A stretch of DNA of 64,000 nucleotides from Dethiosulfatarculus sandiegensis (GCF_000931935.2 NZ_AZAC01000018.1:1-64000); one strand, 5' to 3'; positions 1 through 8,997 are shown, numbered from the stretch's first letter. Program-made: numbers and translations. Notes: a model not told the origin generated them from the sequence alone.

Positions 1-149
1 GCATTGCAGAGTCTATCTGCTTCGGCATCCAGTAAATCGTTTAAGGTCTGCTCCACTGTGCCCCTGACCATTTCGTCCAAATGGCCCCGAATCTTACCCT
101 CGTCGATATGTACGACATGCCCGAGCTTTTTGGTGTTATCCTTGTCCAA
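1..149 (-). CDS. IS256-family (mutator-type) transposase, N-terminus only
   Basis: Reading the minus strand from a TTG at 149-147, preceded by an AAAGGA ribosome site, gives an open frame that runs off the left edge. The first 50 residues contain HIDEGKIRGHLDEMVRGTVE followed by QTLNDLLDAEADRLC. This is the characteristic start of one IS256 subgroup, whose DDE transposase moves the element by copy-out. Only the N-terminus is present, so the catalytic DDE residues cannot be checked. The alternative is an IS fragment rather than a complete element. The family call is from recognition of the N-terminal motif. Confidence 0.75.
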   Translation of the reverse strand, partial: MDKDNTKKLGHVVHIDEGKIRGHLDEMVRGTVEQTLNDLLDAEADRLCN

Positions 150-217
150 GGTGGTGGTCCTTTCGTTTGGTGTGAGTAATCTTAAGCAACTCTCATTTCA
201 CCATACGGAGACCACCG
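1..217 (-). mobile_element. End of an IS256-type insertion sequence
   Basis: The transposase start at 149 is followed outward by about 65 noncoding bases and a GC-rich stretch around 205-217 (GGTGGTCTCCGTATGG on the minus strand). This is the expected place for the terminal inverted repeat. The exact end and any target duplication cannot be fixed because the other end lies outside the window. From there to 426 I see only an unremarkable intergenic spacer. Confidence 0.5.
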
Positions 218-426
218 CCTACTTATAAAAGCGAAAAATATCTTACGTTATCATGGATTCTCCTTTTCCTCAGCCTTTTCGGTCTTTTGTTCATTCCTGA
301 AGACATCGTATAAGGGATAATTGTATTAATAAAAAGTAACCGCAACAGCGTTTTGGTGGGATAACCGGCAATGGAATAGGAAAAACAGCGGGCTGAAAAC
401 AAAGGGATGATGAGAATTTTATTTTT

Positions 427-3270
427 TCAGCCGCCTTCGTGAATCACTTTTTCCAGGGTGGGATACTTGGTCAGGATAATCCAGCTCCCCTGGTTGTCTT
501 TTCTGTGTTCAATGGCATCTACCGAGCGTTGGATAAGGTAAAGGCCAAAACCACTGTCCTTGGAACCGTCCAGGGGAGGAGGGGGAACGGTGGTTGGGTC
601 AAAGACTCTGCCCTGATGGTTGATTTTAACCACCAGTCGGCAGGGAAAGGCTTCGGCTTGCATGGTGAAATTTTGGTCTGCCTGGTTTTGGTAGGCGTGT
701 TTTACCACATTGGCGCAGGCTTCATGGGCCGCCAACTCCAGTTGGTACAGGGCTTCTTTGTCTAGTCCCGGTGCAACGGTGTGGGTAAAGGTATTTCTGA
801 GAAATTTTCTCATTTCATCCAATGCATCAAGCCTGGCGGGAAAAACCCTTTGATTGCAGATCAATGGTTTATCCGGCTCATATATTTTCAGGGCCATGCA
901 GGTGAGATCATCGGACATGGCTTCAGATTCCTGGAAACTGACAACCTGGTCACGGATAGTCTCCACCAACTCTCTGGCGCCTTTCTCTGATTTTTGAACC
1001 AAAAGGTCGGCCAGCCTGTCCTCGCCAAAGAATTCCCCTTTGGGATTTTCCGCTTCAGTGACCCCGTCTGAATAAAAAAGCAGGGTGTCGCCGGGCCTGA
1101 TAGACAAGGCTATCGGCACATACTCATCATCTTTGCTAAAGCCCAAAGGCATGTTCAAACCCATAATCAGATCGGCTTCTTTTTGCCCTTTTCTATGATG
1201 TATGAGCCTGGTGTGTCCGCAATCCACCAGCTCCAGGACGCCGCTTTTCAGGTCCACGCGGGCATAACAAAGGGTGATAAAGCTCTCCAGGTCCATGAGC
1301 TTTTCCACCATTCGCTGATTGACATATGTGACTATGTCCTGGATCAGGGGCAGGTTTCTGGTTATGGTTTTATTTGAAAGGTGGCTGAAGGCCCTTTCAA
1401 ACTGGCTTTTGGCCGCTGCGCCCAACAGGGCGGCCGCCACACCTTTTCCCATGATATCGCCTAGAATAAAGTCAAAACACTGGTCGCTGTGTTGGATAAA
1501 GTTAAAGAAATCTCCATCGACTCCCCTGGAGGGGATGGTAAGCGCGTAAAGCCTGGCTCCGTCGAGCAAGCCGGGCAGACGCCCCAACAATAACTCCCTT
1601 TGGATGCGGGAGCCGATACTGAGCTCCCTTTCCCTGGCCTGGGCCAGCTTTTTTCCCGCCTTAAGGCGCTCGGTAACGTCCCTGCCCACTCCGCTTATGG
1701 AGATCGTGCCGTCCTTTTGTTCTGTAAGTGAATTTTTGTATTCAATGGTATGCTTTGCCCCGTCTTTTCCCTTAAGAAGCATGGTCCCGCTGACGCTTTT
1801 ATGAGCGTGTATGGCAGGCAGGTATTTTTCCTGAAAAAGGTTGCGATATGCCTCGGGAATAAAATCGGAAATCATCTTGCCCACCATCTCTTCTTCTGTG
1901 TATCCCAAACTTTTGGTGACAGTGGGGTTTACAGTGATAATGCGTCCTTCAAGATCGTGCACCACCAGGAAATCGCCCATGCTTTCAAAAAGATGCCTGT
2001 ATCTTTTTTCCGTGCGCCTGACAATATCCTGAACCTGTATTTGTTCCAGAAAGGAGCTTAAAAGATCGCTGATTGTCTGGATCAGGTTTTCCTCTTCCCG
2101 CAAAAAAGGCTCCTGATCGGAATTAGGTAGATTTCTCCCGCAGCACACCTGGATCAAGCCTACTTTTTTGCCCTGGCTAATTAAGGGCTTTTCCAGGCAC
2201 CATTTGGGTTCGATAAAGTTGCTGGAGGTATACTCCCTGCCCTGGTAACTGATTCTGGCATAGGTATCTGTGGGGTGCTGCCAGGCCGTCGGGATAAGCC
2301 GCGCTACATTTTCCAGGATCTGGACAGTGGAGGTTTGTTCTTCGTTAAAGAGCTTGGATATACTGTAAAGGCAGTTAAGCTCCTTTACCCTTTCGCCCAG
2401 GTCCTGGGCCTGCCGGGCCAGGGCCTTTTCCCAATTCTTTCGGGCTGTGGCGTCTCTGATGAAACCGGTTAAAATGGGTTGTCCCCCCAGACTCACCTGG
2501 CCCAGGTGCAGTTCAAAAGGAAAAGTGGAACCGTCTTTTCTGCGGCCGGTCTCAATATTGTCTTCTGTGTCTTTTTCATAATCAGTCAGCAAAAGGGAAT
2601 CAAAGGGACGGTTGATCACCTCTTTTGCCATGAAGCCAAAAAGCTTTTCCGCCGCAGGGTTAAATGATGTAATCCTGAAGTCCAGATCCATGGAGATAAT
2701 GGCATCCGGGGCCGTATCCAGGATCGCCTGCAGGCGGGCCTCACTCATGCCCAGATTATTCTGCGCCTTGGCCAGGTTTTCCCAGGAGGCATAAAGATCT
2801 TTATTGTTAATGCATGCCCCAATGGCCAGGGCCAATTTACGAGCCAGAGGGGGCAGGGATTCCGTTATTGTTTTTTCCAAGGGGGAACCACTTTTCATCA
2901 ATAACAGAACACCCCATGGATTGAGATCAAAGTAGTAATAATATTCTTCAGTTGCCGCTATGCCCGTCAAGGGCATGCTTTTATGCAGGTTTTCTTTTTG
3001 AGACCTGGTCATGATCCGGGGAATTTCTTTTTCGGCTGTTTGATATACGGGCGTGGTTTCAAGATTTTGGGGGATGGACCGGATCAGTTTTGGGATAAAG
3101 GAATCCGAAGGGTTTTCATGAAAAAAAATAACTCCCCCGGCAAAGCAGTTGAGTTTGCGTAAAAAAGTTCGCAAGCTTTTGCCGAGCATTTTTTGCAGAT
3201 CCAGCTCTTCACCTATGGCGAGGGCTATCTCATAAAGAACCTGGATCTGTTCCGAACAGGAGGAGTTCAT
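427..3270 (-). CDS. GAF/PAS sensor with SpoIIE (PP2C) phosphatase and C-terminal HATPase (RsbU/RsbW-like fusion)
   Basis: A 947-residue cytoplasmic signalling protein with no clear membrane segment. Visible order: an N-terminal GAF-like region (about 1-170); a PAS domain (about 175-285, starting near ARLQAILDTAPDAIISMD); a second GAF-like region (about 290-415); a second PAS (about 425-545); a SpoIIE/PP2C phosphatase (about 560-790) with metal-binding signatures GVDGDFF, GDIMGKG and MSDDLTC; and a C-terminal GHKL ATPase (about 810-940) with HEACANVVKHA and a glycine loop GFGLYLI. The fusion joins the RsbU-type phosphatase and RsbW-type anti-sigma kinase functions of partner-switching systems. 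It overlaps the upstream FIST gene by 4 bases (ATGA), so the two are translationally coupled; FIST proteins are small-ligand sensors and probably feed this phosphatase. The target (an anti-sigma antagonist) is not in the window. Confidence 0.88.
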   Translation of the reverse strand: MNSSCSEQIQVLYEIALAIGEELDLQKMLGKSLRTFLRKLNCFAGGVIFFHENPSDSFIPKLIRSIPQNLETTPVYQTAEKEIPRIMTRSQKENLHKSMPLTGIAATEEYYYYFDLNPWGVLLLMKSGSPLEKTITESLPPLARKLALAIGACINNKDLYASWENLAKAQNNLGMSEARLQAILDTAPDAIISMDLDFRITSFNPAAEKLFGFMAKEVINRPFDSLLLTDYEKDTEDNIETGRRKDGSTFPFELHLGQVSLGGQPILTGFIRDATARKNWEKALARQAQDLGERVKELNCLYSISKLFNEEQTSTVQILENVARLIPTAWQHPTDTYARISYQGREYTSSNFIEPKWCLEKPLISQGKKVGLIQVCCGRNLPNSDQEPFLREEENLIQTISDLLSSFLEQIQVQDIVRRTEKRYRHLFESMGDFLVVHDLEGRIITVNPTVTKSLGYTEEEMVGKMISDFIPEAYRNLFQEKYLPAIHAHKSVSGTMLLKGKDGAKHTIEYKNSLTEQKDGTISISGVGRDVTERLKAGKKLAQARERELSIGSRIQRELLLGRLPGLLDGARLYALTIPSRGVDGDFFNFIQHSDQCFDFILGDIMGKGVAAALLGAAAKSQFERAFSHLSNKTITRNLPLIQDIVTYVNQRMVEKLMDLESFITLCYARVDLKSGVLELVDCGHTRLIHHRKGQKEADLIMGLNMPLGFSKDDEYVPIALSIRPGDTLLFYSDGVTEAENPKGEFFGEDRLADLLVQKSEKGARELVETIRDQVVSFQESEAMSDDLTCMALKIYEPDKPLICNQRVFPARLDALDEMRKFLRNTFTHTVAPGLDKEALYQLELAAHEACANVVKHAYQNQADQNFTMQAEAFPCRLVVKINHQGRVFDPTTVPPPPLDGSKDSGFGLYLIQRSVDAIEHRKDNQGSWIILTKYPTLEKVIHEGG

Positions 3271-4388
3271 ATATCCAAAACACCTATTACAGCGGTCTTA
3301 TTGTGAAAATCCAGGTAGTCCTTTCCGTAATTGGCTATCTCGCCCAGGGTCAGCGCACCGAAGAGAGGAGTGTTCGGGTTGTTGACCGCATCCATTTCCT
3401 CGGAAAAGTGGTCACCCAGAAAAAGAGCCCGGCTTACGCAGTCAAAGAACACAACCGGTTTTTTTTGCCAGCCGTTGGCGTAGTTGTTTCTGGCCTGTAA
3501 AAGAGCCTCTTTGGCGGCCTGGATTAAAGACGGGTTGTCGCCGGTCAGAATATGCACGTAGGTTTGTGAGGGAATTTCGCCCACGCAGACAATGGAACCG
3601 TCTTGCCTGGCTCTGACCGGATCCCTTACTAGTTTTTCAGCATTCAGCCTGGTGATGCCAATGGGAAAATTTTTGGCCAAGTCAAAGAAGTTGTTCTTAC
3701 TGATCATGGCCTGGGCGTATTTTTGAATCACCCTTTTATACACCCCAAAGGCGGGTTCACCATCCAGGGTTAGAATGGTGTTTTTTTCGGATTTGGTTAC
3801 CTTGAAAGGCCCTGTCACCACCTCCCAGCCGTGTTTGACCCCTGTGCCGCTTTTGACCTCCATGAAAGCCAGAACCGCTCTGTCCTGAACAAGGCCTTGA
3901 TTGGTGATGATACAAGGCTTTTGAGTCATGTTCAGCGAACCTGCTCCGCCTCCCAGGAAGTCTATGGACAGGCCGAAGATGTCAAACAGGCTTTCGATCA
4001 GATCGTTGATTCTGGTGGCAAAACCGTCCACAAATACGAACATGCATCCCGCGGCAGACTTAACCGGGTAATTACGCTCCAGCACCCTGCCGAAATCCTG
4101 CTCCGAGTCGCTTAAAGGGCCAATGACCGCAATCCTGGGCTCTTGCAATAACCCCACCAGCACAAATCCTTTTGTCATCCGGTTTTTTTTGTGCAGGATC
4201 TCGGGGAAAACACCGCCAAAGATCGGTGTTTTCAGTTTTTTCAGCCCTTTGTCCAGGTCTTCAGGGCTAAAGTTGTTGCCCTCTGGCAAGAGGGCCAAAA
4301 GGCCCTTGACCTCGGGGTTTGCCTCCATCTTGAAACAGGTTTCCAAGAAGAGTTCCGGGTCAGGTCTGTTTTGAGTTTGCAAGATCAT
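3267..4388 (-). CDS. FIST (N and C) domain sensor protein
   Basis: A 373-residue soluble protein matching the two-part FIST family: an N-terminal FIST_N region (to about residue 220) with GGGAGSLNMTQKPCI, and a C-terminal FIST_C region with FDCVSRALFLGDHF followed by a GALTLGEIAN motif, the usual end signature. FIST proteins are predicted sensors of small ligands such as amino acids and normally sit beside signal transduction genes. Here the gene overlaps the SpoIIE/HATPase gene by 4 bases, which supports ligand input to that phosphatase. Length is typical. The start ATG at 4388 is the first good codon after the intergenic region. The ligand is unknown. Confidence 0.88.
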   Translation of the reverse strand: MILQTQNRPDPELFLETCFKMEANPEVKGLLALLPEGNNFSPEDLDKGLKKLKTPIFGGVFPEILHKKNRMTKGFVLVGLLQEPRIAVIGPLSDSEQDFGRVLERNYPVKSAAGCMFVFVDGFATRINDLIESLFDIFGLSIDFLGGGAGSLNMTQKPCIITNQGLVQDRAVLAFMEVKSGTGVKHGWEVVTGPFKVTKSEKNTILTLDGEPAFGVYKRVIQKYAQAMISKNNFFDLAKNFPIGITRLNAEKLVRDPVRARQDGSIVCVGEIPSQTYVHILTGDNPSLIQAAKEALLQARNNYANGWQKKPVVFFDCVSRALFLGDHFSEEMDAVNNPNTPLFGALTLGEIANYGKDYLDFHNKTAVIGVLDI

Positions 4389-4732
4389 CGTGAGCGCCTG
4401 TTTGTAAATTGTTTTGCCGTGGCTGTCAGTAAAATTGCTTTTACTTCCAGATAGATAGATTGAGAAAACCTCCTGTCTACAGTTTCAGGCAGGTCTAAAT
4501 CTTCTGGCTGTAGGCTTATAAAAAAAGTGTAGCATATTGAGCTAATTGCGTATGCGTTTGTTTTTAACGGCCTGATTTGCGGGCTTGTCACGCTTCTTCG
4601 TAAAATGCCAAAAGCAGGTCTTCCGGGATAAGCAAAGGGCTTTGTCTTATGGAGGCTATTATCCCTGTTCGACTTGCCGTTTGGGCGGTTTGGGTGATAT
4701 GTTTTGAGCTATAACACAAAACCGGAGTTTCC
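4389..4732. other. Divergent intergenic region, no gene seen
   Basis: 344 bases between the minus-strand FIST gene and the plus-strand DUF134 gene. It should hold both promoters. An AT-rich stretch near 4515-4540 could supply a minus-strand -10 box, but I cannot define either promoter convincingly. The short open frames here have no ribosome sites or family features. Confidence 0.5.
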
Positions 4733-5032
4733 ATGTCCCGTCCAAGAAAACCCAGAATCTGCAATTGTATCGGCTGCGGTCGCGTTTTCAGGCCCGCCGG
4801 AGTCCCCATGGGTATGGTGGAAAGAATCACCTTGGCTCATGATGAACTGGAATGCCTGCGCCTCTGTGATCTCATGGGCCTTACCCAGAGCGAAGCTGGT
4901 GAGCAGATGGGCGTGAGCCGGGGTACAGTGCAAAGGACCGTAAAAACCGCCCGGGCCAAGGTGGCCAGGGCCCTGGTGGACGGCGCTGCTTTGGTTTTGG
5001 ATCCTTCGGAACAGGAGTCGGAGGAGTCCTAA
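4733..5032 (+). CDS. DUF134 family DNA-binding protein
   Basis: A 99-residue protein of the DUF134/UPF0251 family. The N-terminus MSRPRKPRICNCIGC is the family signature, with a basic patch and cysteines that may bind metal. It is followed by a sigma-factor region 4-like helix-turn-helix at about residues 35-80 (DLMGLTQSEAGEQMGVSRGT). Family members are small predicted regulators, often near metal-cofactor genes. The ATG at 4733 is preceded by CCGGAG. The next gene, an ATPase-PqqD fusion, begins 57 bases downstream and is probably co-transcribed. The regulon is unknown. Confidence 0.85.
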   Translation: MSRPRKPRICNCIGCGRVFRPAGVPMGMVERITLAHDELECLRLCDLMGLTQSEAGEQMGVSRGTVQRTVKTARAKVARALVDGAALVLDPSEQESEES

Positions 5033-5089
5033 GACAACTGAGGTAAAGGCCTGTCCGGTTTGGCGGCAAAAACCCTTTGGGAGCCTTTA

Positions 5090-5935
5090 ATGACTGATTC
5101 CCTGTCCATGCCGTTTAAAGACAGATTGATCCTGATCACTCCATGCTCGCAAGATTATCTGGAGAGTGTGACAGCCTGTTGCGCCAATATGGCCAGGCTT
5201 TGCGGTATGGCGGACCGGGCCCTGGACCGTTGTCTACTGGTGGCTGAAGAGTTATTCATGCATATGACCAGCCAATGCACCCTGACCGGTTACCCCGGCC
5301 AGTGCCGCCTGGAACTCGGTGTTTTGCCGGACGGGCTGGAACTGTGCTTTACCACTGATCATCTGGCCTATGATCCGGAAAAGGACCAGGACTATTCCCT
5401 GGACTCGGTTTTGGAAAACGGTGACGCCGAGGGTTTGGGGCTGCATCTTATCAAGGCTTATGCCCAGAGCATAACCCTAACTAAAAAGGGCAGGGACCAG
5501 ACCCTTTGCCTTATCATGGCCGGTGGCGGGGGAGGAGAATTGGGGGCCCGGCCCTGGTCCCGCCTGGTGCCGAGCCTGGCCGGTGGAGTCAGGCTTTCAC
5601 CCATGGAATACAAGGGTAAGCGTATCCATCGCCTGGATGACGAGCATTCCGGGAAATCCTTCAGAGTGAGGGCCCTGGCCCATCAGGCGCTGACCTTGAT
5701 TGACGGCAAGACCAGTTTCGGCAGCATCATGGCCCGGACCTTAAAGGTCATGCCCGAGGTGACCTGGAACCAAGTGGAAGACCTGTTTGAGGTGCTGATT
5801 GATAATAACTTGGTTACCCTAAAGGAATTGCCCCGCCGCCAGGCTGAATTTCAGGTCAAACAGGAGATGGACGCCGCCTCTTTGAGGGCTTTGGAGGCCT
5901 ACCGCAAGGCGGGTGAGGAAGAAGACACCAAGTAG
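5090..5935 (+). CDS. GHKL/HATPase-like protein fused to a PqqD-like winged helix
   Basis: About 281 residues from the ATG at 5090; a TTG at 5060 would add 10 residues but has a poorer context. Residues 1-145 look like an RsbW-type ATPase: LLVAEELFMH at the N-box position and GLGLHLIKAYA at the G-box. The classical N-box asparagine is not obvious, so kinase activity is uncertain. Residues about 165-260 resemble PqqD-type peptide-binding or winged-helix domains (LAHQALTLIDGKTSFGSIM, then a VEDLFEVLIDNNLV strand). I do not know this domain pairing as a named family. It lies 57 bases after DUF134 and could be its partner or modulator. Function is unassigned. Confidence 0.65.
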   Translation: MTDSLSMPFKDRLILITPCSQDYLESVTACCANMARLCGMADRALDRCLLVAEELFMHMTSQCTLTGYPGQCRLELGVLPDGLELCFTTDHLAYDPEKDQDYSLDSVLENGDAEGLGLHLIKAYAQSITLTKKGRDQTLCLIMAGGGGGELGARPWSRLVPSLAGGVRLSPMEYKGKRIHRLDDEHSGKSFRVRALAHQALTLIDGKTSFGSIMARTLKVMPEVTWNQVEDLFEVLIDNNLVTLKELPRRQAEFQVKQEMDAASLRALEAYRKAGEEEDTK

Positions 5936-6076
5936 CGCACACCCCCTAGCCATTTCTGAAAGGCGCCTCTGTCCCGGGTGGCGCCTGATGGTTCTGTCTT
6001 TTATGGCAGTTAAAGCCGATCAGGAGAATTTTCTTTTTATTTGGTTAAATTCCGGCGCATATGGTGAGCAATTTGG

Positions 6077-6100
6077 CTCCGGGCCCGGTCAGGCCCGGAG
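6077..6100 (-). terminator. GC-rich hairpin between convergent genes
   Basis: CTCCGGGC and GCCCGGAG form a perfect 8-bp stem with an 8-base loop. It lies 21 bases past the end of the UPF0210 gene and downstream of the convergent ATPase gene. There is no strong T-run on either side, so it is only a possible terminator. Confidence 0.4.
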
Positions 6101-6120
6101 TTTGGAATTTCTGTCTGGTC

Positions 6121-7479
6121 TCAGTTGCGCAAGGCCTTGATCGGCGCGGGCAGGCGTCCGCCGCGTTTTACAAAGCGGCTGGAGTCAAAGGTGCTCACCG
6201 CCATCACCGGTGCGCGCCCCAAGAGCCCGCCAAAGTCCACCGAGTCTCCGACCTTCATGCCGGGGGCGGGGATGACCCTCACGCCGGTGGTCTTGTTGTT
6301 GGCAATGCCGATGGCCAACTCGTCTGCAATTACCGCCGACAAAGTGGAGGCTTTAGTGTCGCCGGGAACCGCGAACATGTCCAGCCCCACAGAGCAGACC
6401 GCTGTCATGGCCTTCAGCATCTCGAGGTTTAAAGCCCCGCATTCCACAGCCTCGATCATGGCCTGGTCTTCCGAGACCGGAATAAAGGTGCCGCTTAAGC
6501 CTCCCACATTGCCGCTGGCCATGGCCCCGCCGCGTTTAACCGCATCAATCAAAAGAGCCAACGCCGCAACTGTGCCGGGAGCACCGGTGCGCTCCAGCCC
6601 AATACCTTCCAGAATGCGGCCTACGCTGTCGCCAACCGCAGTGGTGGGGGCCAGGCTGATGTCAACCACCCCAAAGCTCACACCCAGGCGTTTGGCCAGC
6701 TCCCGCCCGACCAGCTCGCCTGCCCGGGTGATCTTAAAGACCGTTCGCCTTATGACCTCGCTCAAGGTGGTGAGGTCGCAGTCGGGGTGCTTGTCCACCA
6801 CGGCCCTGACCACACCCGGGCCGCTGATCCCCACATTAAGGGAAAAGTCCGGCTCGCCGCCCCCGTGAAAGGCTCCGGCCATAAAGGGGTTGTCTTCGGG
6901 CGCATTGGCAAAGGCCACAAATTTGGCGCAGGCCAGACCACCGGGGGCGGCCACGCTCATATCCTTTAAGATTTCACCCAGGCGCACCAGGGCGTCCATA
7001 TTAAGCCCGGCCTTGGTGGTGGCCAAGTTCATGAAACCACAGACCCTTTGGGTTTGGGAAAGGGACTCGGGCAGGGATTCCAAAAGACGGCTGTCCGCCC
7101 TGGTAAGGCCTTTTTGCACCAGACCGCCGAAACCGCCCACAAAGTCAACGCCCGCTTCCATGGCAGCCTGATCCAGGGCCTTGGCCAGGATCACCGGGGC
7201 GTCATCTTCCGGGCAGGGCTCGGTGAGCCAGGCGGCCGGGGTGATGGAAAGACGCTTGTTCACAATCGGCAGACCCAGATCCTCGCTGACATCCTGGGCG
7301 AGGGTGACCAGCCTGGAGCCGTATTCCGTAAGCCTCTCGCGACAGGCTTCGGCCATGCGTTCAGCCTCGGGGTGCATCAGGTTCTTAAGGTTTACGCCCA
7401 GGGTGACGGCCCTGATGTCAAAATCGTGAAACAGGATCATGCCCGCGGATTCAAGGGCTTCTTCCAGATTGATACTCAT
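6121..7479 (-). CDS. UPF0210 (DUF711/PFL-like) family protein
   Basis: A 452-residue protein spanning the full length of the UPF0210 family, a glycyl-radical-enzyme-like fold of unknown reaction. Conserved stretches include ALALLIDAVKRGGAMASGNV near residue 300 and AIGIANNKTTGVRVIPAPG near residue 395. The gene starts 5 bases after the stop of the ACT-domain UPF0237 gene. This two-gene arrangement is conserved in many bacteria, and the ACT protein is presumed to sense an amino acid and control its partner. The enzymatic activity is not established. Confidence 0.92.
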   Translation of the reverse strand: MSINLEEALESAGMILFHDFDIRAVTLGVNLKNLMHPEAERMAEACRERLTEYGSRLVTLAQDVSEDLGLPIVNKRLSITPAAWLTEPCPEDDAPVILAKALDQAAMEAGVDFVGGFGGLVQKGLTRADSRLLESLPESLSQTQRVCGFMNLATTKAGLNMDALVRLGEILKDMSVAAPGGLACAKFVAFANAPEDNPFMAGAFHGGGEPDFSLNVGISGPGVVRAVVDKHPDCDLTTLSEVIRRTVFKITRAGELVGRELAKRLGVSFGVVDISLAPTTAVGDSVGRILEGIGLERTGAPGTVAALALLIDAVKRGGAMASGNVGGLSGTFIPVSEDQAMIEAVECGALNLEMLKAMTAVCSVGLDMFAVPGDTKASTLSAVIADELAIGIANNKTTGVRVIPAPGMKVGDSVDFGGLLGRAPVMAVSTFDSSRFVKRGGRLPAPIKALRN

Positions 7480-7484
7480 GGCGG

Positions 7485-7763
7485 TTACACCCTTTGCATG
7501 GCCTTTAATACGGCCTCGTTCTGAACCATGATGGTGAGCCCCATCTCTTCACCCTGCTTCTCCAGGGCGGTGCGCAGTTCCTTGATGCCCTGTTTGCAGC
7601 CGGTCACATCGGCCAGCATGGTCATCACAAAGGTGCCGTCCATTACTTTTTGCTGCAAGTCTTCTATATTGCAGTCATGGTCGTATAAAAGGGTGCTGAT
7701 CCGGGCTATCAGGCCTCTCTGGTCCGTGCCCAGAACCACTACAAAAATTCTTTCCTTGTCCAT
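7485..7763 (-). CDS. UPF0237 family ACT-domain protein
   Basis: 92 residues from the ATG at 7763. An upstream extension of the frame lacks similarity and is excluded. The sequence MDKERIFVVVLGTDQRGLIA begins a single ACT fold (beta-alpha-beta-beta-alpha-beta) like that of GcvR and related amino-acid sensors, with ITVMVQNEAVL-like residues near the end. A purine-rich AGGAAAGTGAAG lies about 12 bases upstream. Its tight pairing with the UPF0210 gene suggests it is the ligand-sensing subunit of that protein; the ligand is unknown. Confidence 0.9.
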   Translation of the reverse strand: MDKERIFVVVLGTDQRGLIARISTLLYDHDCNIEDLQQKVMDGTFVMTMLADVTGCKQGIKELRTALEKQGEEMGLTIMVQNEAVLKAMQRV

Positions 7764-8134
7764 AGGTGGAGCTTCACTTTCCTGTAAAGGCAAGGCAGCG
7801 GGTTTCCTTGCCGACTGGTTCGGTTTTATTTGGTTTTTAAAATATCGCCGTTCGCCGTGAAAAAACGTCGGCATGCGCCTTGTATTTTGGTGCAGGCCGG
7901 GGAAACGGCTTAAAAAAACTATTATTACCATAAATCATGAGATTTTTACTCCGAGTGTCTTTTTTTCGTTTATTCGGGCTCTTGAAAAAGGGAATTTTGC
8001 CCTTCCGTAAAAAGATTAAACAGCAAGTGGAAATGGATTTGATCCAGGTTTTGATTTAAGTTGCCGTAGACTGTCGGGCTGGATAGAAGATCTATTATGC
8101 AAAGCTTTTATTGTTCTGATCCGGTGACGGTGAA
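7764..8134. other. Divergent intergenic region, no gene seen
   Basis: 371 bases between the UPF0237 gene (minus) and the AraC-type gene (plus). A weak plus-strand promoter is possible at TTGCCG (about 8060) followed 17 bases later by TAGAAG. No hairpin or RNA motif stands out. Confidence 0.4.
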
Positions 8135-8908
8135 ATGAAAAAATCATCCCTTTATTTTTGGCCCAGCCAAGCCTTGTTTCTGGGCAGCGTCCAGGATAAT
8201 GCGGAGCACAGGCATTATGCCGTGCAACTGAGCTTTGCTTTGGATAAACCGTTTGAAATTGTCCATGCCGACAAATATGAATTGTTTCAAGCGGTTGCTA
8301 TAGCCTCTAATTCCCCCCATCAAATGGAAGGGAAAAATGGCCGCCAGGTGATTTTACTTTTGGACCCCGAGGAAAAGATCACCCGGCGAATAGCAGCGCT
8401 TTATTTAACCAGAGAACCTATCAAGGGTATTGAGGTCAAGTTTTTTGCCGATGATCTGGTAAGGCTGCGAAACAGCCTTGATCAAGGGGTGTCCTGCCTG
8501 GAGGTTGGCGGCTTGATTAATGAAATATTCGCCAAATTGCTCGGCGAATACTGCCTCGTGCCGCCTGTTGATCCCAGGATTGAGAAAGCTGTCACCCTCA
8601 TAGAACAGTTGCCGGTCAAGAAAATATCATTAAGCCTGATCGCAGCCGAAGTCCATCTGTCCGAGGGCAGGTTTATCCATCTCTTCAAGGAACAGATCGG
8701 TATTCCGGTAAGGAGATATTTGCTGTGGCGGCGGCTGCTTATGGCTGTAAAGGCTGTTGTCCGGGGATCTTCCTTCACCACTGCCGCCTATGAAACGGGC
8801 TTTGCCGATTCTGCCCATTTAAGCAGAACCTTTAAGGCCATGTTCGGTCTCTCTCCTTCTGAAGTATTCAAAGATAGCCGGTTTGTTCAAGCCGTGGCCT
8901 GTAGGTGA
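8135..8908 (+). CDS. AraC-family transcriptional regulator
   Basis: 257 residues. The C-terminal hundred residues form the AraC double helix-turn-helix: first helix around LIAAEVHLSEGRFIHLFKEQ, and the second with YETGFADSAHLSRTFKAMFG followed by the usual LSPSEV. The N-terminal 150 residues are not a recognisable sugar-binding cupin; they resemble short sensor domains such as AraC_binding_2-like regions, without certainty. The ATG at 8135 follows GGTGACGGTGAA. The next gene (transglutaminase-like) starts about 90 bases downstream on the same strand and is a plausible target. The effector is unknown. Confidence 0.85.
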   Translation: MKKSSLYFWPSQALFLGSVQDNAEHRHYAVQLSFALDKPFEIVHADKYELFQAVAIASNSPHQMEGKNGRQVILLLDPEEKITRRIAALYLTREPIKGIEVKFFADDLVRLRNSLDQGVSCLEVGGLINEIFAKLLGEYCLVPPVDPRIEKAVTLIEQLPVKKISLSLIAAEVHLSEGRFIHLFKEQIGIPVRRYLLWRRLLMAVKAVVRGSSFTTAAYETGFADSAHLSRTFKAMFGLSPSEVFKDSRFVQAVACR

Positions 8909-8997
8909 AGATAATCTTTCCAAAAAAGTGAGTTGATTTTAGCTCTTTTAAGCCAAGTTCGGGAAGCCGATCCGGTTGGCTGTATTTGGAGGGCAAG

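Noticed and set aside
6125..6868. Long plus-strand frame opposite the UPF0210 gene
   Set aside because: Antisense shadow of a well-supported gene, with Ser/Thr/Pro-rich composition and no ribosome site.
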